NCBI RefSeq assembly: GCF_042654525.1
Contig: NZ_JBHSGP010000008.1
Coordinates: 259,091 to 323,090, forward strand
Reading direction: 5' to 3'
Length of the DNA stretch: 64,000 nt
Source: Geojedonia litorea
GTDB lineage: Bacteria > Bacteroidota > Bacteroidia > Flavobacteriales > Flavobacteriaceae
In this document: positions 25,436-33,874 of the stretch, one piece after another
Position numbering within the stretch: position 1 is the first letter of the stretch
How the letters are laid out: each line of letters opens with the position of its first letter
The notes under the pieces: generated by a model
The model's database searches: none
Seen by the model: the letters and a program-made list of their open reading frames with translations, nothing else
What the model was told of the DNA's origin: nothing
Program-made: the position numbers and the translations under genes

Positions 25436-26311
25436 ATGAAACACCTATTGGCTTTCGTAATTATTATCCTACTTTTTAATTCGTCTATGTTTTCTCAAAA
25501 TTTTGAAGAGTATGCCGGAGCCATTAAATTAAGCGATACTGCGATAATTACATATAAGGTTTTTTTTAAGATTGATAAGTCTAAAGTTACGGGGTATTCT
25601 CTAACCGACCTGGGTGGGGAACATGAAACAAAATCCAATCTAGTTGGTTTCTATGATGCCAATAAAAACAAATTGTCATTTAAAGAAGTTGGTATTGTTT
25701 ATACAAAATCCATAATTACGCAAAATGATTTTTGTCATATTCATTTTGATCCTGTAAACTACAAAGCAGGTAAAACAAGTTATTTTAAAGGGACGTTTAA
25801 AGGTAGGTACAATGATGGCCAGGAATGTATTGATGGAGAGATTTTTTTGAATTCTGTTGAAAAGATTAATTCCCGAATGGAAAAGGTTACCAAAAAAGTT
25901 AATAGGTCAAATCGCATCAATGACAGTATCAAAGACAAGTTTAACAATCTAAAAATAATGGAAAGCTTAAGCTTAAATATGCTTAAAGCTGATCGGGTTT
26001 TAAGTGTGTTCTCCGAGTCCAACTCCATTAATTTGGAGATTTTTGATGGAGGTCAAGAAGATGGTGACGTTATTTCTGTTAAGATCAATGGCCATACTGT
26101 ACTGGAGCACTTTACAATATCCTCTAAAAGAAAAATTATTCCTATTAAACTCTTACACAATAAAACATCAATAGAATTGATTGCTCAAACAGTTGGAACT
26201 ATTTCTACAAATACTGCTGTTATTGAAATTAATGATGGAAAAAATAATATTAGAGCACTCACCAATTTAAAGGTTGGAGAATCCACAAAGATTGATGTTT
26301 TAAAGTTGTAA
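25436..26311 (+). CDS. Secreted hypothetical protein
   Basis: This 291-residue protein has a signal peptide (to FSQN, about 22). The C-terminal 100 residues (about 195-275) contain NLEIFDGGQEDGDVISVKINGHTVLE and a later NTAVIEINDGKNN, a beta-sandwich pattern seen in many secreted Bacteroidota proteins but without known function. The N-terminal part is also beta-rich. No sorting tail is present, so it may stay in the periplasm or be cell-associated. Confidence 0.7.
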   Translation: MKHLLAFVIIILLFNSSMFSQNFEEYAGAIKLSDTAIITYKVFFKIDKSKVTGYSLTDLGGEHETKSNLVGFYDANKNKLSFKEVGIVYTKSIITQNDFCHIHFDPVNYKAGKTSYFKGTFKGRYNDGQECIDGEIFLNSVEKINSRMEKVTKKVNRSNRINDSIKDKFNNLKIMESLSLNMLKADRVLSVFSESNSINLEIFDGGQEDGDVISVKINGHTVLEHFTISSKRKIIPIKLLHNKTSIELIAQTVGTISTNTAVIEINDGKNNIRALTNLKVGESTKIDVLKL

Positions 26312-26473
26312 CGTAGTCAAAAATGTTGATAACTTAAAGTTTTAACGCTTTGTAATTCAATATATTAAAATTTTATTGTTAATAAAGTTGTTGATAAGTG
26401 TAAATCCTAACTTAGTAAATGTATAGAAAATGTAAATAGCTTCACGTTTACAAAATTATAAACCTTTAAAAAT

Positions 26474-26986
26474 ATGAGAAAATTATTTGTGTTATTGATC
26501 ATTACTGTATTTACGTTTGTAAATATAAGTGCACAAGAAACCAGATTTGGTTTAAAAGCGGGGGCTGACTTTGCTTCTTTGAAAGTTAAATTTGAAGGCG
26601 ACAACTTATCGACTTCAGAAACAGGATTTTATATTGGTGCTTTTGCCGAAATTGCCGTTTCAGATTCGTTTAAGTTTCAACCAGAAGTATTGTTTGTTAC
26701 TGTTGAGGATTTAGGTCAAATAGCAATCCCTTTAATGGCTAAATTTCCAATTTCGGGAGAGTTTGATATTTTAGCTGGTCCAAGTTTGGGAATTTTACTA
26801 GATTCAGAAGAAGGAATGAAATCGTTTAATTTTGGTCTTGAAGCAGGCGCTGCTTATGACATTACCGATAACTTTTTCGTTGAAGCTAGGTACAATCTTG
26901 GTTTAGCAAATCTTCTAGAAGATGCACCAAGTGGTTATTCTGTTAAGTTAAGTGGTTTCTTTGCTGGACTAGGATACAAATTTTAA
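26474..26986 (+). CDS. Outer-membrane beta-barrel protein
   Basis: This 170-residue protein has a signal peptide (to ISAQ, about 21) and eight short amphipathic strands, beginning TRFGLKAGADFASL and ending SGFFAGLGYKF with a terminal Phe, as required for Bam recognition. It fits the eight-stranded PF13568-type barrel family of Bacteroidota. The function is unknown, perhaps adhesion or membrane stability. It ends at a clear terminator. Confidence 0.85.
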   Translation: MRKLFVLLIITVFTFVNISAQETRFGLKAGADFASLKVKFEGDNLSTSETGFYIGAFAEIAVSDSFKFQPEVLFVTVEDLGQIAIPLMAKFPISGEFDILAGPSLGILLDSEEGMKSFNFGLEAGAAYDITDNFFVEARYNLGLANLLEDAPSGYSVKLSGFFAGLGYKF

Positions 26987-27010
26987 TATTTTTAAAACAT
27001 TATGGAGAAA

Positions 27011-27035
27011 GGAAGCAGTATTGCTTCCTTTTTTT
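27011..27035 (+). terminator. Intrinsic terminator after the beta-barrel gene
   Basis: The stem GGAAGCA (27011-27017) with TGCTTCC (27022-27028), a 4-nt loop and a seven-T run lie 28 bp before the aroQ start. Confidence 0.88.
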
Positions 27036-27062
27036 ATGGTAATTTTTAAATATATTTACGCT

Positions 27063-27479
27063 ATGAAAAAACTTATCATTATTAATGGACCTAACTTGAA
27101 TTTGCTGGGTAAGAGGGAGCCTAACGTTTATGGGAGCTTAACGTTTACCGAGTTTTTTGAAACTATCAAGGAAAAGTATCCAAACATTCAATTGGAACAT
27201 TATCAATCTAACGTAGAAGGAGAGCTTATTGATAAACTTCAAGAGGTTGGATTTAGTTATGATGGTATCATTTTAAACGCAGCGGCTTATACGCACACTT
27301 CTGTTGGTATCGGTGATGCCGTAAAAGCGATCGAGACACCTGTTGTTGAAGTTCATATTTCTAACACCTATAGCAGAGAAAAATTCAGACATAAATCGTT
27401 TATTTCGCCTAATGCTAGAGGCGTTATTTTAGGATTTGGATTGCAGAGTTACGAATTGGCTCTTCAAAGTTTTATTTAA
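27063..27479 (+). CDS. aroQ: Type II 3-dehydroquinate dehydratase
   Basis: This 138-residue enzyme dehydrates 3-dehydroquinate in the shikimate pathway. The start MKKLIIINGPNLNLLGKREPNVYG is chosen over a TTG-led extension at 27021. Arg18 and the catalytic Tyr23 lie in the N-terminal lid, and NAAAYTHTS and EVHISN carry the anion- and substrate-binding residues. The length is typical. It is monocistronic between two terminators. Confidence 0.93.
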   Translation: MKKLIIINGPNLNLLGKREPNVYGSLTFTEFFETIKEKYPNIQLEHYQSNVEGELIDKLQEVGFSYDGIILNAAAYTHTSVGIGDAVKAIETPVVEVHISNTYSREKFRHKSFISPNARGVILGFGLQSYELALQSFI

Positions 27480-27510
27480 ATATTTTATAAACTATTACAC
27501 CCCTATAAAA

Positions 27511-27543
27511 TTAAAAAGGCTCGAAATTTTCGAGCCTTTTTAA
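27511..27543. terminator. Bidirectional intrinsic terminator
   Basis: A 16-bp near-perfect palindrome centred on GGCTCGAAATTTTCGAGCC, with A- and T-runs on either side, separates aroQ (+) from lpdA (-). Confidence 0.9.
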
Positions 27544-27571
27544 TTTATTATTAATCTTTAGATTACATTTT

Positions 27572-28948
27572 TTATAGATGTATTACTTCATCATAGGCAT
27601 CGGCAACAGCTTCCATAACGGCCTCACTCATCGTTGGATGTGGATGTACCGCTTTTAGCACTTCATGCCCTGTAGTTTCCAGTTTTCTTCCCAAAACGGC
27701 CTCAGCAATCATATCGGTTACACCAGCGCCAATCATGTGGCAACCTAACCATTCACCATACTTGGCATCAAAAATAACCTTAACAAAACCATCTTTGTTA
27801 CCACCAGCACTCGCTTTTCCAGAAGCAGAGAATGGAAACTTACCAATTTTCACTTCATAACCTTTTTCTTTGGCTTGTTTTTCAGTAAGTCCAACGCTGG
27901 CAATTTCGGGAGAACAATAGGTACAGCCAGGAATATTTCCATAATCTAAGGTTTCAACATGATGTCCTGCAATTTTTTCAACACATAGAATACCTTCTGC
28001 AGAAGCTACATGTGCCAAAGCTTGACCTGGTGTGACATCACCAATGGCGTAATAGCCAGGGATATTAGTTTGGTAATAACTATTCACTAAAATCTTATCG
28101 CGGTCAACAGCTATACCAACATCTTCCAGGCCAATATTTTCAATATTTGATTTGATACCCACAGCCGATAAAATTATATCTGCCTCAAGAACTTCTTCTC
28201 CTTTTTGTGTTTTTACGGTTGCTTTTACACCATTCCCAGAAGTATCTACTTTAGTAACTTCTGACGATGTCATTATATTAATACCACTTTTCTTAAAAGA
28301 ACGTTCTAATTGTTTTGAAACATCTTCGTCTTCAACTGGTACAACATTAGGTAAAAATTCAACTATAGTAACTTCAGTTCCCATAGATTTATAAAAATAG
28401 GCAAACTCAACACCAATGGCTCCAGAACCTACTACTATCATTTTTTTAGGTTGTGACGGTAATGTCATGGCCTCTCTGTAGCCAATTACCTTTTTACCGT
28501 CTTGTGGTAAACTTGGCAATTCTCTAGACCGAGCTCCAGTAGCAATAATAATATGATCTGCGCTATAATCTTTACCATCAACTTCAATCTTTTTGCCTGG
28601 CTTTAACTTACCAAAACCTTCAATTACGTCTATTTTGTTTTTCTTCATTAGAAATTGGACGCCTTTACTCATGCCGTCAGCTACACCACGGCTACGTTTA
28701 ACTACGGCATCAAAATCTTTATCAACGTCTTTTACGCTCAACCCATAATCTTCAGCGTGCTTTAAGTACTCAAATACTTGTGCCGATTTTAACAGGGCTT
28801 TAGTTGGGATACATCCCCAATTTAAACAGACGCCACCAAGGCTTTCTTTTTCAACAATTGCTGTTTTAAAGCCTAATTGTGATGCTCTAATAGCAGTTAC
28901 ATAACCTCCGGGTCCACTTCCTAAAACAATAATATCGTATTTACTCAT
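27572..28948 (-). CDS. lpdA: Dihydrolipoyl dehydrogenase
   Basis: This 458-residue flavoprotein is the E3 subunit of 2-oxo acid dehydrogenase complexes and reoxidises dihydrolipoamide with NAD+. It has the FAD-binding GSGPGGY motif at residues 10-16, the redox disulfide Cys41-Cys46 (CLNWGC), the NAD-binding GSGAIGVEFA, a second FAD motif (AIGDVTPG) and the C-terminal His-Glu pair (HPHPTMSEAV). All are intact. E1 and E2 genes are not in the window. Confidence 0.94.
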   Translation of the reverse strand: MSKYDIIVLGSGPGGYVTAIRASQLGFKTAIVEKESLGGVCLNWGCIPTKALLKSAQVFEYLKHAEDYGLSVKDVDKDFDAVVKRSRGVADGMSKGVQFLMKKNKIDVIEGFGKLKPGKKIEVDGKDYSADHIIIATGARSRELPSLPQDGKKVIGYREAMTLPSQPKKMIVVGSGAIGVEFAYFYKSMGTEVTIVEFLPNVVPVEDEDVSKQLERSFKKSGINIMTSSEVTKVDTSGNGVKATVKTQKGEEVLEADIILSAVGIKSNIENIGLEDVGIAVDRDKILVNSYYQTNIPGYYAIGDVTPGQALAHVASAEGILCVEKIAGHHVETLDYGNIPGCTYCSPEIASVGLTEKQAKEKGYEVKIGKFPFSASGKASAGGNKDGFVKVIFDAKYGEWLGCHMIGAGVTDMIAEAVLGRKLETTGHEVLKAVHPHPTMSEAVMEAVADAYDEVIHL

Positions 28949-29057
28949 TCGTATAGTTTTTAGTCGATTTTTGAAGCTACGAATTTACGAAATTCCAAAC
29001 TTAAAATCCCAAATTACAAAGCAATTTATATTTTATTCAAACAAGTTTTGACTTCGT

Positions 29058-29612
29058 TTAATTGTTATCAGTGAAATGTCTTCGTCCTTTTTCTTCACTA
29101 AATTTATCTCTATTATAGCTTTCAGACTGCCCTTTTGGAATTGAAAGTGATTGCCAATCACTGCCTTTAATCAACTTGCCTAGAAAAACGATTTGTCCAA
29201 CATGATAAGAGTAGTGGGCTAATTGCCTGTTAATTGCTTCGGTTACCGTATGTCCTTGATTTCTAATGTAAACGATACGCTCTAAATCTTCGTGTTTTAA
29301 AGTTTCAAGGGCTTTGAATACACAATTCCAACCATTTTCCCATGCAGCGCTCAATTCCTCTTTTGAGGTATAGGTATCTTCAAATTCGGTATCGCGATGT
29401 CGCCAAGGTTTTTCGCCATCTTCAGTTAAAAAGTTGGTCCAACGGCTTAACATATTACCAGTCATATGCTTTACAATAATAGAAATACTGTTGCTATCTG
29501 GAGCAAATTCCTTTTGAAGTTCTTCGAAGTTAAGCTGGGCTATAGTTTTATCTGCTAATGACTTATAATACTGAAATTGTTTGATAACGCTTTGAAGATA
29601 AGAGTGTTCCAT
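29058..29612 (-). CDS. DUF1572 (DinB-like) family protein
   Basis: This 184-residue protein has the four-helix DinB fold. The putative metal ligands are in VKHMTGNMLSRW (about 48-59) and YSYHVGQIVFLG (about 134-145), as in DUF1572. Its reaction is unknown. It is the second DinB-superfamily gene in the window, the other being at 6877-7404. The msrB gene lies 51 bp past its stop on the same strand. Confidence 0.85.
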   Translation of the reverse strand: MEHSYLQSVIKQFQYYKSLADKTIAQLNFEELQKEFAPDSNSISIIVKHMTGNMLSRWTNFLTEDGEKPWRHRDTEFEDTYTSKEELSAAWENGWNCVFKALETLKHEDLERIVYIRNQGHTVTEAINRQLAHYSYHVGQIVFLGKLIKGSDWQSLSIPKGQSESYNRDKFSEEKGRRHFTDNN

Positions 29613-29662
29613 AAGTATAAAAATATGAAATCAAAATATTTTAAGACTTATAAATTCCCAAT

Positions 29663-30148
29663 TTAGTTTTTAGCAGGAATGAATATAAGTGCATCGCCAT
29701 TAATGCAATGTCGTTTGCCTGTGGTATTTCTTGGACCATCATCAAAAACATGTCCTAAATGCCCACCACAAGTAGCACAATGCTCTTCATTTCTTGAATA
29801 TCCTAATTTATTGTCAGTACCATAAGCTACATTACCTTCAATTGGACGATCAAAACTTGGCCATCCAGTTCCAGAATCGAATTTATGTTCGCTCTTAAAC
29901 AACGGTGTATTGCAGCCTGCACAATGATATACGCCCTTTTTGTAATTTTTATTTAACGGACTTGAAAAAGGCCGTTCAGTACCCTCTTGTCGTAAAATAT
30001 AATACTGCTCTGGAGTTAATTCAGCTTTCCATTCGGCATCAGTTTTTACAATGGTTAATTTATCGTTTGATTTTTGCTGTTTTTTTTGGGCTGAACCATT
30101 GCAACTTAAACAAAGTGCAATTATGGAAATGGAAATTATCTTTTTCAT
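29663..30148 (-). CDS. msrB: Peptide-methionine (R)-S-oxide reductase, exported
   Basis: This 161-residue enzyme repairs methionine-R-sulfoxide. It has a lipoprotein-like signal (LCLSC, Cys16), four zinc cysteines (Cys76, Cys79, Cys124, Cys127), the DSGTGWPSF motif and the catalytic Cys148 (RHCINGDAL). The signal suggests it acts in the periplasm or on lipid-anchored substrates. No resolving Cys in the usual place is evident, so it may rely on an external thiol donor. Confidence 0.92.
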   Translation of the reverse strand: MKKIISISIIALCLSCNGSAQKKQQKSNDKLTIVKTDAEWKAELTPEQYYILRQEGTERPFSSPLNKNYKKGVYHCAGCNTPLFKSEHKFDSGTGWPSFDRPIEGNVAYGTDNKLGYSRNEEHCATCGGHLGHVFDDGPRNTTGKRHCINGDALIFIPAKN

Positions 30149-30299
30149 AGATTAAATATAGTAATTTATATGGTTTTTGTAGTCGCTTTGAAAGTAATGA
30201 CCTTACGAAAACGATGTAATAGGATTATTATAGTTTTATTGATTCATCTTTATTCTAATTTTATTATTTTCACAATCTAATGCCAACTATTCCTAAAAA

Positions 30300-32237
30300 A
30301 TGCAAAATCAAAAACGAGTTGTAATCGATTATGTTTCTCCTCAAGTTAATTGTGGTGAATTTTTTATCAAAAGAATTGTAAATGAAGTTGTAAATATTAA
30401 CGCGCATGTTCTGGTTGATGGTCATGATGTTATAGCCGCTTCAATTTTATACAAACATGAAAAAGAAAAGACATGGAGTGAAACCAGAATGCATCTTACA
30501 ACAAATGATGAATGGTTGGGTTCATTTACAGTATTAAAACAAGGGTTTTACACCTATAAAGTTGAGGGTTGGGTTGACCACGCTCTTAATTGGCAACATG
30601 GTATTGAACGAAAAATTGAAGATGGGCAACACGTTAAATCTGAATTGCTTGAAGGTGCTACCTATTTAAAACCTTTACTCAAAAAAGCGACGAAAGTAGA
30701 ACAAGACTATTTGCAATCCTGTATTGATGCCTTTGAAAACGAAGCGCATTATGATAAAGCAATAAAAGAAGCACAAAGCAAAGAATTGCATAATATTTTT
30801 GTGAAATACCCCGAGAAAGATTTGGCCAACTCTTCCATAGATTTAAAAGTTTATGTAGATAGAAAAAAAGCGCGTTTTAGTACTTGGTATGAATTTTTCC
30901 CGAGATCGGCTTCAGAAAAAAAAGGGGTTCATGGGACTTTTAAAGATTGCGAACGACTTTTGCCAAGGGTTGCAAAAATGGGCTTTGATACCTTGTACTT
31001 TCCACCAGTTCATCCTATTGGAGAAGTAAACAGAAAAGGCAAGAATAACACCACCAATGCGCAGCCGGGAGATGTAGGATCGGCGTGGGGAATTGGTTCC
31101 AAGCATGGTGGTCATAAAGATTTGCATCCGGAGTTGGGAACCGTTGAAGATTTTAAAAACCTGATTATAAAAGCAAAAGAGCTCAATATTGAAATTGCCA
31201 TGGATTATGCATTGCAGGCTGCTCCTGACCATCCTTGGGTGAAAGAACATCCGGATTGGTTTAAATGGCGTCCAGATGGCACCGTTCAATATGCTGAAAA
31301 TCCACCTAAAAAGTATCAGGACATTTTACCGATTTATTGGGAGTCAAAAGATTATAAGAATCTATGGAAAGAGTGCCTAGACACAATGCTATATTGGATT
31401 GATTGTGGTGTTTACGTTTTCAGAATTGATAATCCACATACTAAACCTTATTATTTTTGGAATTGGCTAATTTCCGAAGTAAAGAAAAAGCATCAGGATG
31501 TTATCTTTTTGGCTGAAGCCTTTACGCGTCCTAAGGTGATGAAACAATTAGCTAAACAAGGCTATACACAATCATATAGTTATTTTACATGGCGTGATAG
31601 TAAACAAGAGTTTATCGAGTATATGAATGAATTAACGCAAACCGATCAGCGTGAGTTTATGCAGCCCAATTTTTGGCCCAATACACCAGATATTAATCCC
31701 TATCATCTTCAAGGTGCTAATGAAGCTAAATATTTACAACGCTATGCGCTGGCTGCAACTTTAAGCTCCAGTATTGGTATTTATGGACCTGTATTCGAAC
31801 AAATGATTGACGAGGCTATTCCAGGAAAAGAAGAGTATTACATGTCTGAAAAATTCCAACTTTGTCATTATGACTGGTTTAAGGAAAATAAATTAACCTT
31901 GTTGATTTCAAAAATCAATCAAATTCGTCATGAACATGAAGCGCTGCAACAAACCAATAATATTAAATTCTGTACCATTGAAAATGATAATTTATTGGCC
32001 TTTTATAAATGGAATCAGGAGAGAACTAATGAATTACTCATTATTATTAGTTTAGACCCTTATTACCCCCAACGTGGAACTGTAAAATTACCTTTAGAAG
32101 ATTTAAAAGTAAGAGCTGGTCAACATTTGCGAATGAGTGATTTAGTTACAGGAAGTAGTTATAATTGGTATGGTGAATGGAATTACATTGAATTGCATCC
32201 TAGCTTACCTTTTCATATCTTTAAGATAAATAAATAG
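30300..32237 (+). CDS. glgE: Alpha-1,4-glucan:maltose-1-phosphate maltosyltransferase (GlgE)
   Basis: This 645-residue GH13_3 enzyme extends alpha-1,4-glucans with maltosyl units from maltose-1-phosphate in the cytoplasm. It has an N-terminal beta-sandwich (about 1-115), a helical insert, and the catalytic barrel from RFSTWYEFFPRS (about 192). Catalytic residues are the nucleophile Asp377 (FRIDNPHTKP), acid/base Glu406 (LAEAFTRP) and Asp464 (NTPDINPYHL), with spacing like S. coelicolor GlgE. It is first in a tight operon; maltokinase starts 2 bp after its stop. An out-of-frame ATG at 30280 opens a 14-codon ORF over its start. Confidence 0.93.
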   Translation: MQNQKRVVIDYVSPQVNCGEFFIKRIVNEVVNINAHVLVDGHDVIAASILYKHEKEKTWSETRMHLTTNDEWLGSFTVLKQGFYTYKVEGWVDHALNWQHGIERKIEDGQHVKSELLEGATYLKPLLKKATKVEQDYLQSCIDAFENEAHYDKAIKEAQSKELHNIFVKYPEKDLANSSIDLKVYVDRKKARFSTWYEFFPRSASEKKGVHGTFKDCERLLPRVAKMGFDTLYFPPVHPIGEVNRKGKNNTTNAQPGDVGSAWGIGSKHGGHKDLHPELGTVEDFKNLIIKAKELNIEIAMDYALQAAPDHPWVKEHPDWFKWRPDGTVQYAENPPKKYQDILPIYWESKDYKNLWKECLDTMLYWIDCGVYVFRIDNPHTKPYYFWNWLISEVKKKHQDVIFLAEAFTRPKVMKQLAKQGYTQSYSYFTWRDSKQEFIEYMNELTQTDQREFMQPNFWPNTPDINPYHLQGANEAKYLQRYALAATLSSSIGIYGPVFEQMIDEAIPGKEEYYMSEKFQLCHYDWFKENKLTLLISKINQIRHEHEALQQTNNIKFCTIENDNLLAFYKWNQERTNELLIIISLDPYYPQRGTVKLPLEDLKVRAGQHLRMSDLVTGSSYNWYGEWNYIELHPSLPFHIFKINK

Positions 32238-32239
32238 CA

Positions 32240-33871
32240 ATGTCAAAAAAAGGGACCAACCCATCCACCATGAAAGCACCATTTAATTTTGACGATAAGT
32301 GGGAAGAATTGTTGGATAACAAAGCATTTGTCAAGGTCTTTTTATCTGATGTATTAGAAAATTATATTACTAAGCAAAGGTGGTACGGGGGTAAATCTAG
32401 TAAGTTGAAGTATATTGAACTTGCCGAATATTTCAGAATACAACAACATGACGAAGTATATTATGGTCTAATTTTAGAAGTTAATTTCATTGAAGCCTTC
32501 TATCAACATTATTTTTTACCAATTGCTTTTGTCTCAGATGAAAGTTTTGCTCCCGATGATCGTATTCTTCCAATAAGTATTCAAAATCAAGAAGGGTTTA
32601 TTATAGATGCTATTAATCTCGAATCCTTTAGAAAAGTGGTTTTTGAGCGTATTTTAACCGCTATTCCTAAAGATAAAACGCGTGTGCGTTACCATAAAAG
32701 CTTGTTGTTTGATAATTGTAAGTACGAATCTTCACGTTTCATGGGGATGGAACAAAGTAATACCTCAATAGTTTACAACGATAAGTATGTATTGAAATTT
32801 TTCAGAAGAATCTATGCCGATAGAAATCCAGATTATGAAATGAGTCGATTTTTGTCAGAACGTAAGGATTTTAAAAACACACCGGCATATTTAGGAAGTA
32901 TTCAAATAAAAGACCAGGATGGAACTAATATTACTATTGGACTCATGCAAGAATTGGTGCCTAATGATGGTGATGCCTGGGAATACATGCTTACTGAACT
33001 TCATAAGGTGTTTTCAAATTTGGAATATAAGCACATTAATGTACAATATCTACCAAGAACCAAAGACTTTGAACGTTTAGATATTAGAGATGTACCTCCG
33101 CAAATCATTGATTGGGCAGGCCTTAATTTGTTTTTGAAAATTCAAACTCTCGCCAAGCGAACAGCAGAGATGCATATTGCTCTAGGGAGTGAGTTTGAAG
33201 ATACTGCTTTTACTCCTACACATTTTAATGGAGATTATACAGTTTGGCTTAAAAATAGGCTGTTGTATCAATTTCAAAATAGATTAAATATTATTGAAAA
33301 CAGCTTACATAAATTAGATGGCTTGGCTTTAGAGTTAGCTAATGAATTTTTGGATAAGAAAAATGAAATTAGGAAACGTTTTGTAAATTTCGATTGGACT
33401 AAATTAAAAGGAGAACGTATAAGGGTACACGGTGATTATCATTTAGGCCAGGTATTGGTTAAAGACAATGATTTTTATATTTTGGATTTTGAAGGCGAGC
33501 CAGAAAGCACGATTCGAGATAGGAAAGTGAAGCAACCACCGCTTAAAGATGTTGCCGGAATGTTTCGTTCATTTCATTATGCAATTTATGCCACTATTTT
33601 CAATAATTTAGATAAATATAAGCATTCACAGGAGGAACTTTTTGAAGCTGGTGAAATTTTATATCAATATTTAATTGGGGTATTTTTAGGAACCTATATT
33701 GTTGAAATTCAAAACGCTAATCTTAACATAGGATATAATCAAGAACGAATATTTCTTCTTAAGTATTCATTGTTAGAAAAAGCAGTATATGAATTGGGTT
33801 ATGAACTCAATTCGCGCCCAAGATGGGCAGTCATTCCTTTAAAAGGAATATCAAATATTATTAACAATTAA
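32240..33871 (+). CDS. mak: Maltokinase (maltose 1-phosphate forming), Mak/Pep2 type
   Basis: This 543-residue kinase should make maltose-1-phosphate from maltose and ATP, supplying GlgE. It has the N-terminal cap domain with RWYGGK at about 47-52 and an aminoglycoside-kinase-like fold with the catalytic HGDYHLGQVLV (about 397) and metal-binding LDFEGEP (about 413). Similar genes are often labelled trehalose synthase, but no GH13 barrel is present. It sits 2 bp after glgE and 3 bp before glgB. Confidence 0.87.
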   Translation: MSKKGTNPSTMKAPFNFDDKWEELLDNKAFVKVFLSDVLENYITKQRWYGGKSSKLKYIELAEYFRIQQHDEVYYGLILEVNFIEAFYQHYFLPIAFVSDESFAPDDRILPISIQNQEGFIIDAINLESFRKVVFERILTAIPKDKTRVRYHKSLLFDNCKYESSRFMGMEQSNTSIVYNDKYVLKFFRRIYADRNPDYEMSRFLSERKDFKNTPAYLGSIQIKDQDGTNITIGLMQELVPNDGDAWEYMLTELHKVFSNLEYKHINVQYLPRTKDFERLDIRDVPPQIIDWAGLNLFLKIQTLAKRTAEMHIALGSEFEDTAFTPTHFNGDYTVWLKNRLLYQFQNRLNIIENSLHKLDGLALELANEFLDKKNEIRKRFVNFDWTKLKGERIRVHGDYHLGQVLVKDNDFYILDFEGEPESTIRDRKVKQPPLKDVAGMFRSFHYAIYATIFNNLDKYKHSQEELFEAGEILYQYLIGVFLGTYIVEIQNANLNIGYNQERIFLLKYSLLEKAVYELGYELNSRPRWAVIPLKGISNIINN

Positions 33872-33874
33872 TTT

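Noticed and set aside
30280..30324. Upstream ORF of 14 codons overlapping the glgE start
   Set aside because: It is short, with no sign of selection or a ribosome site; it may be chance.
32240..33871. Trehalose synthase annotation for the maltokinase gene
   Set aside because: The protein has the maltokinase cap and kinase motifs and no GH13 barrel.
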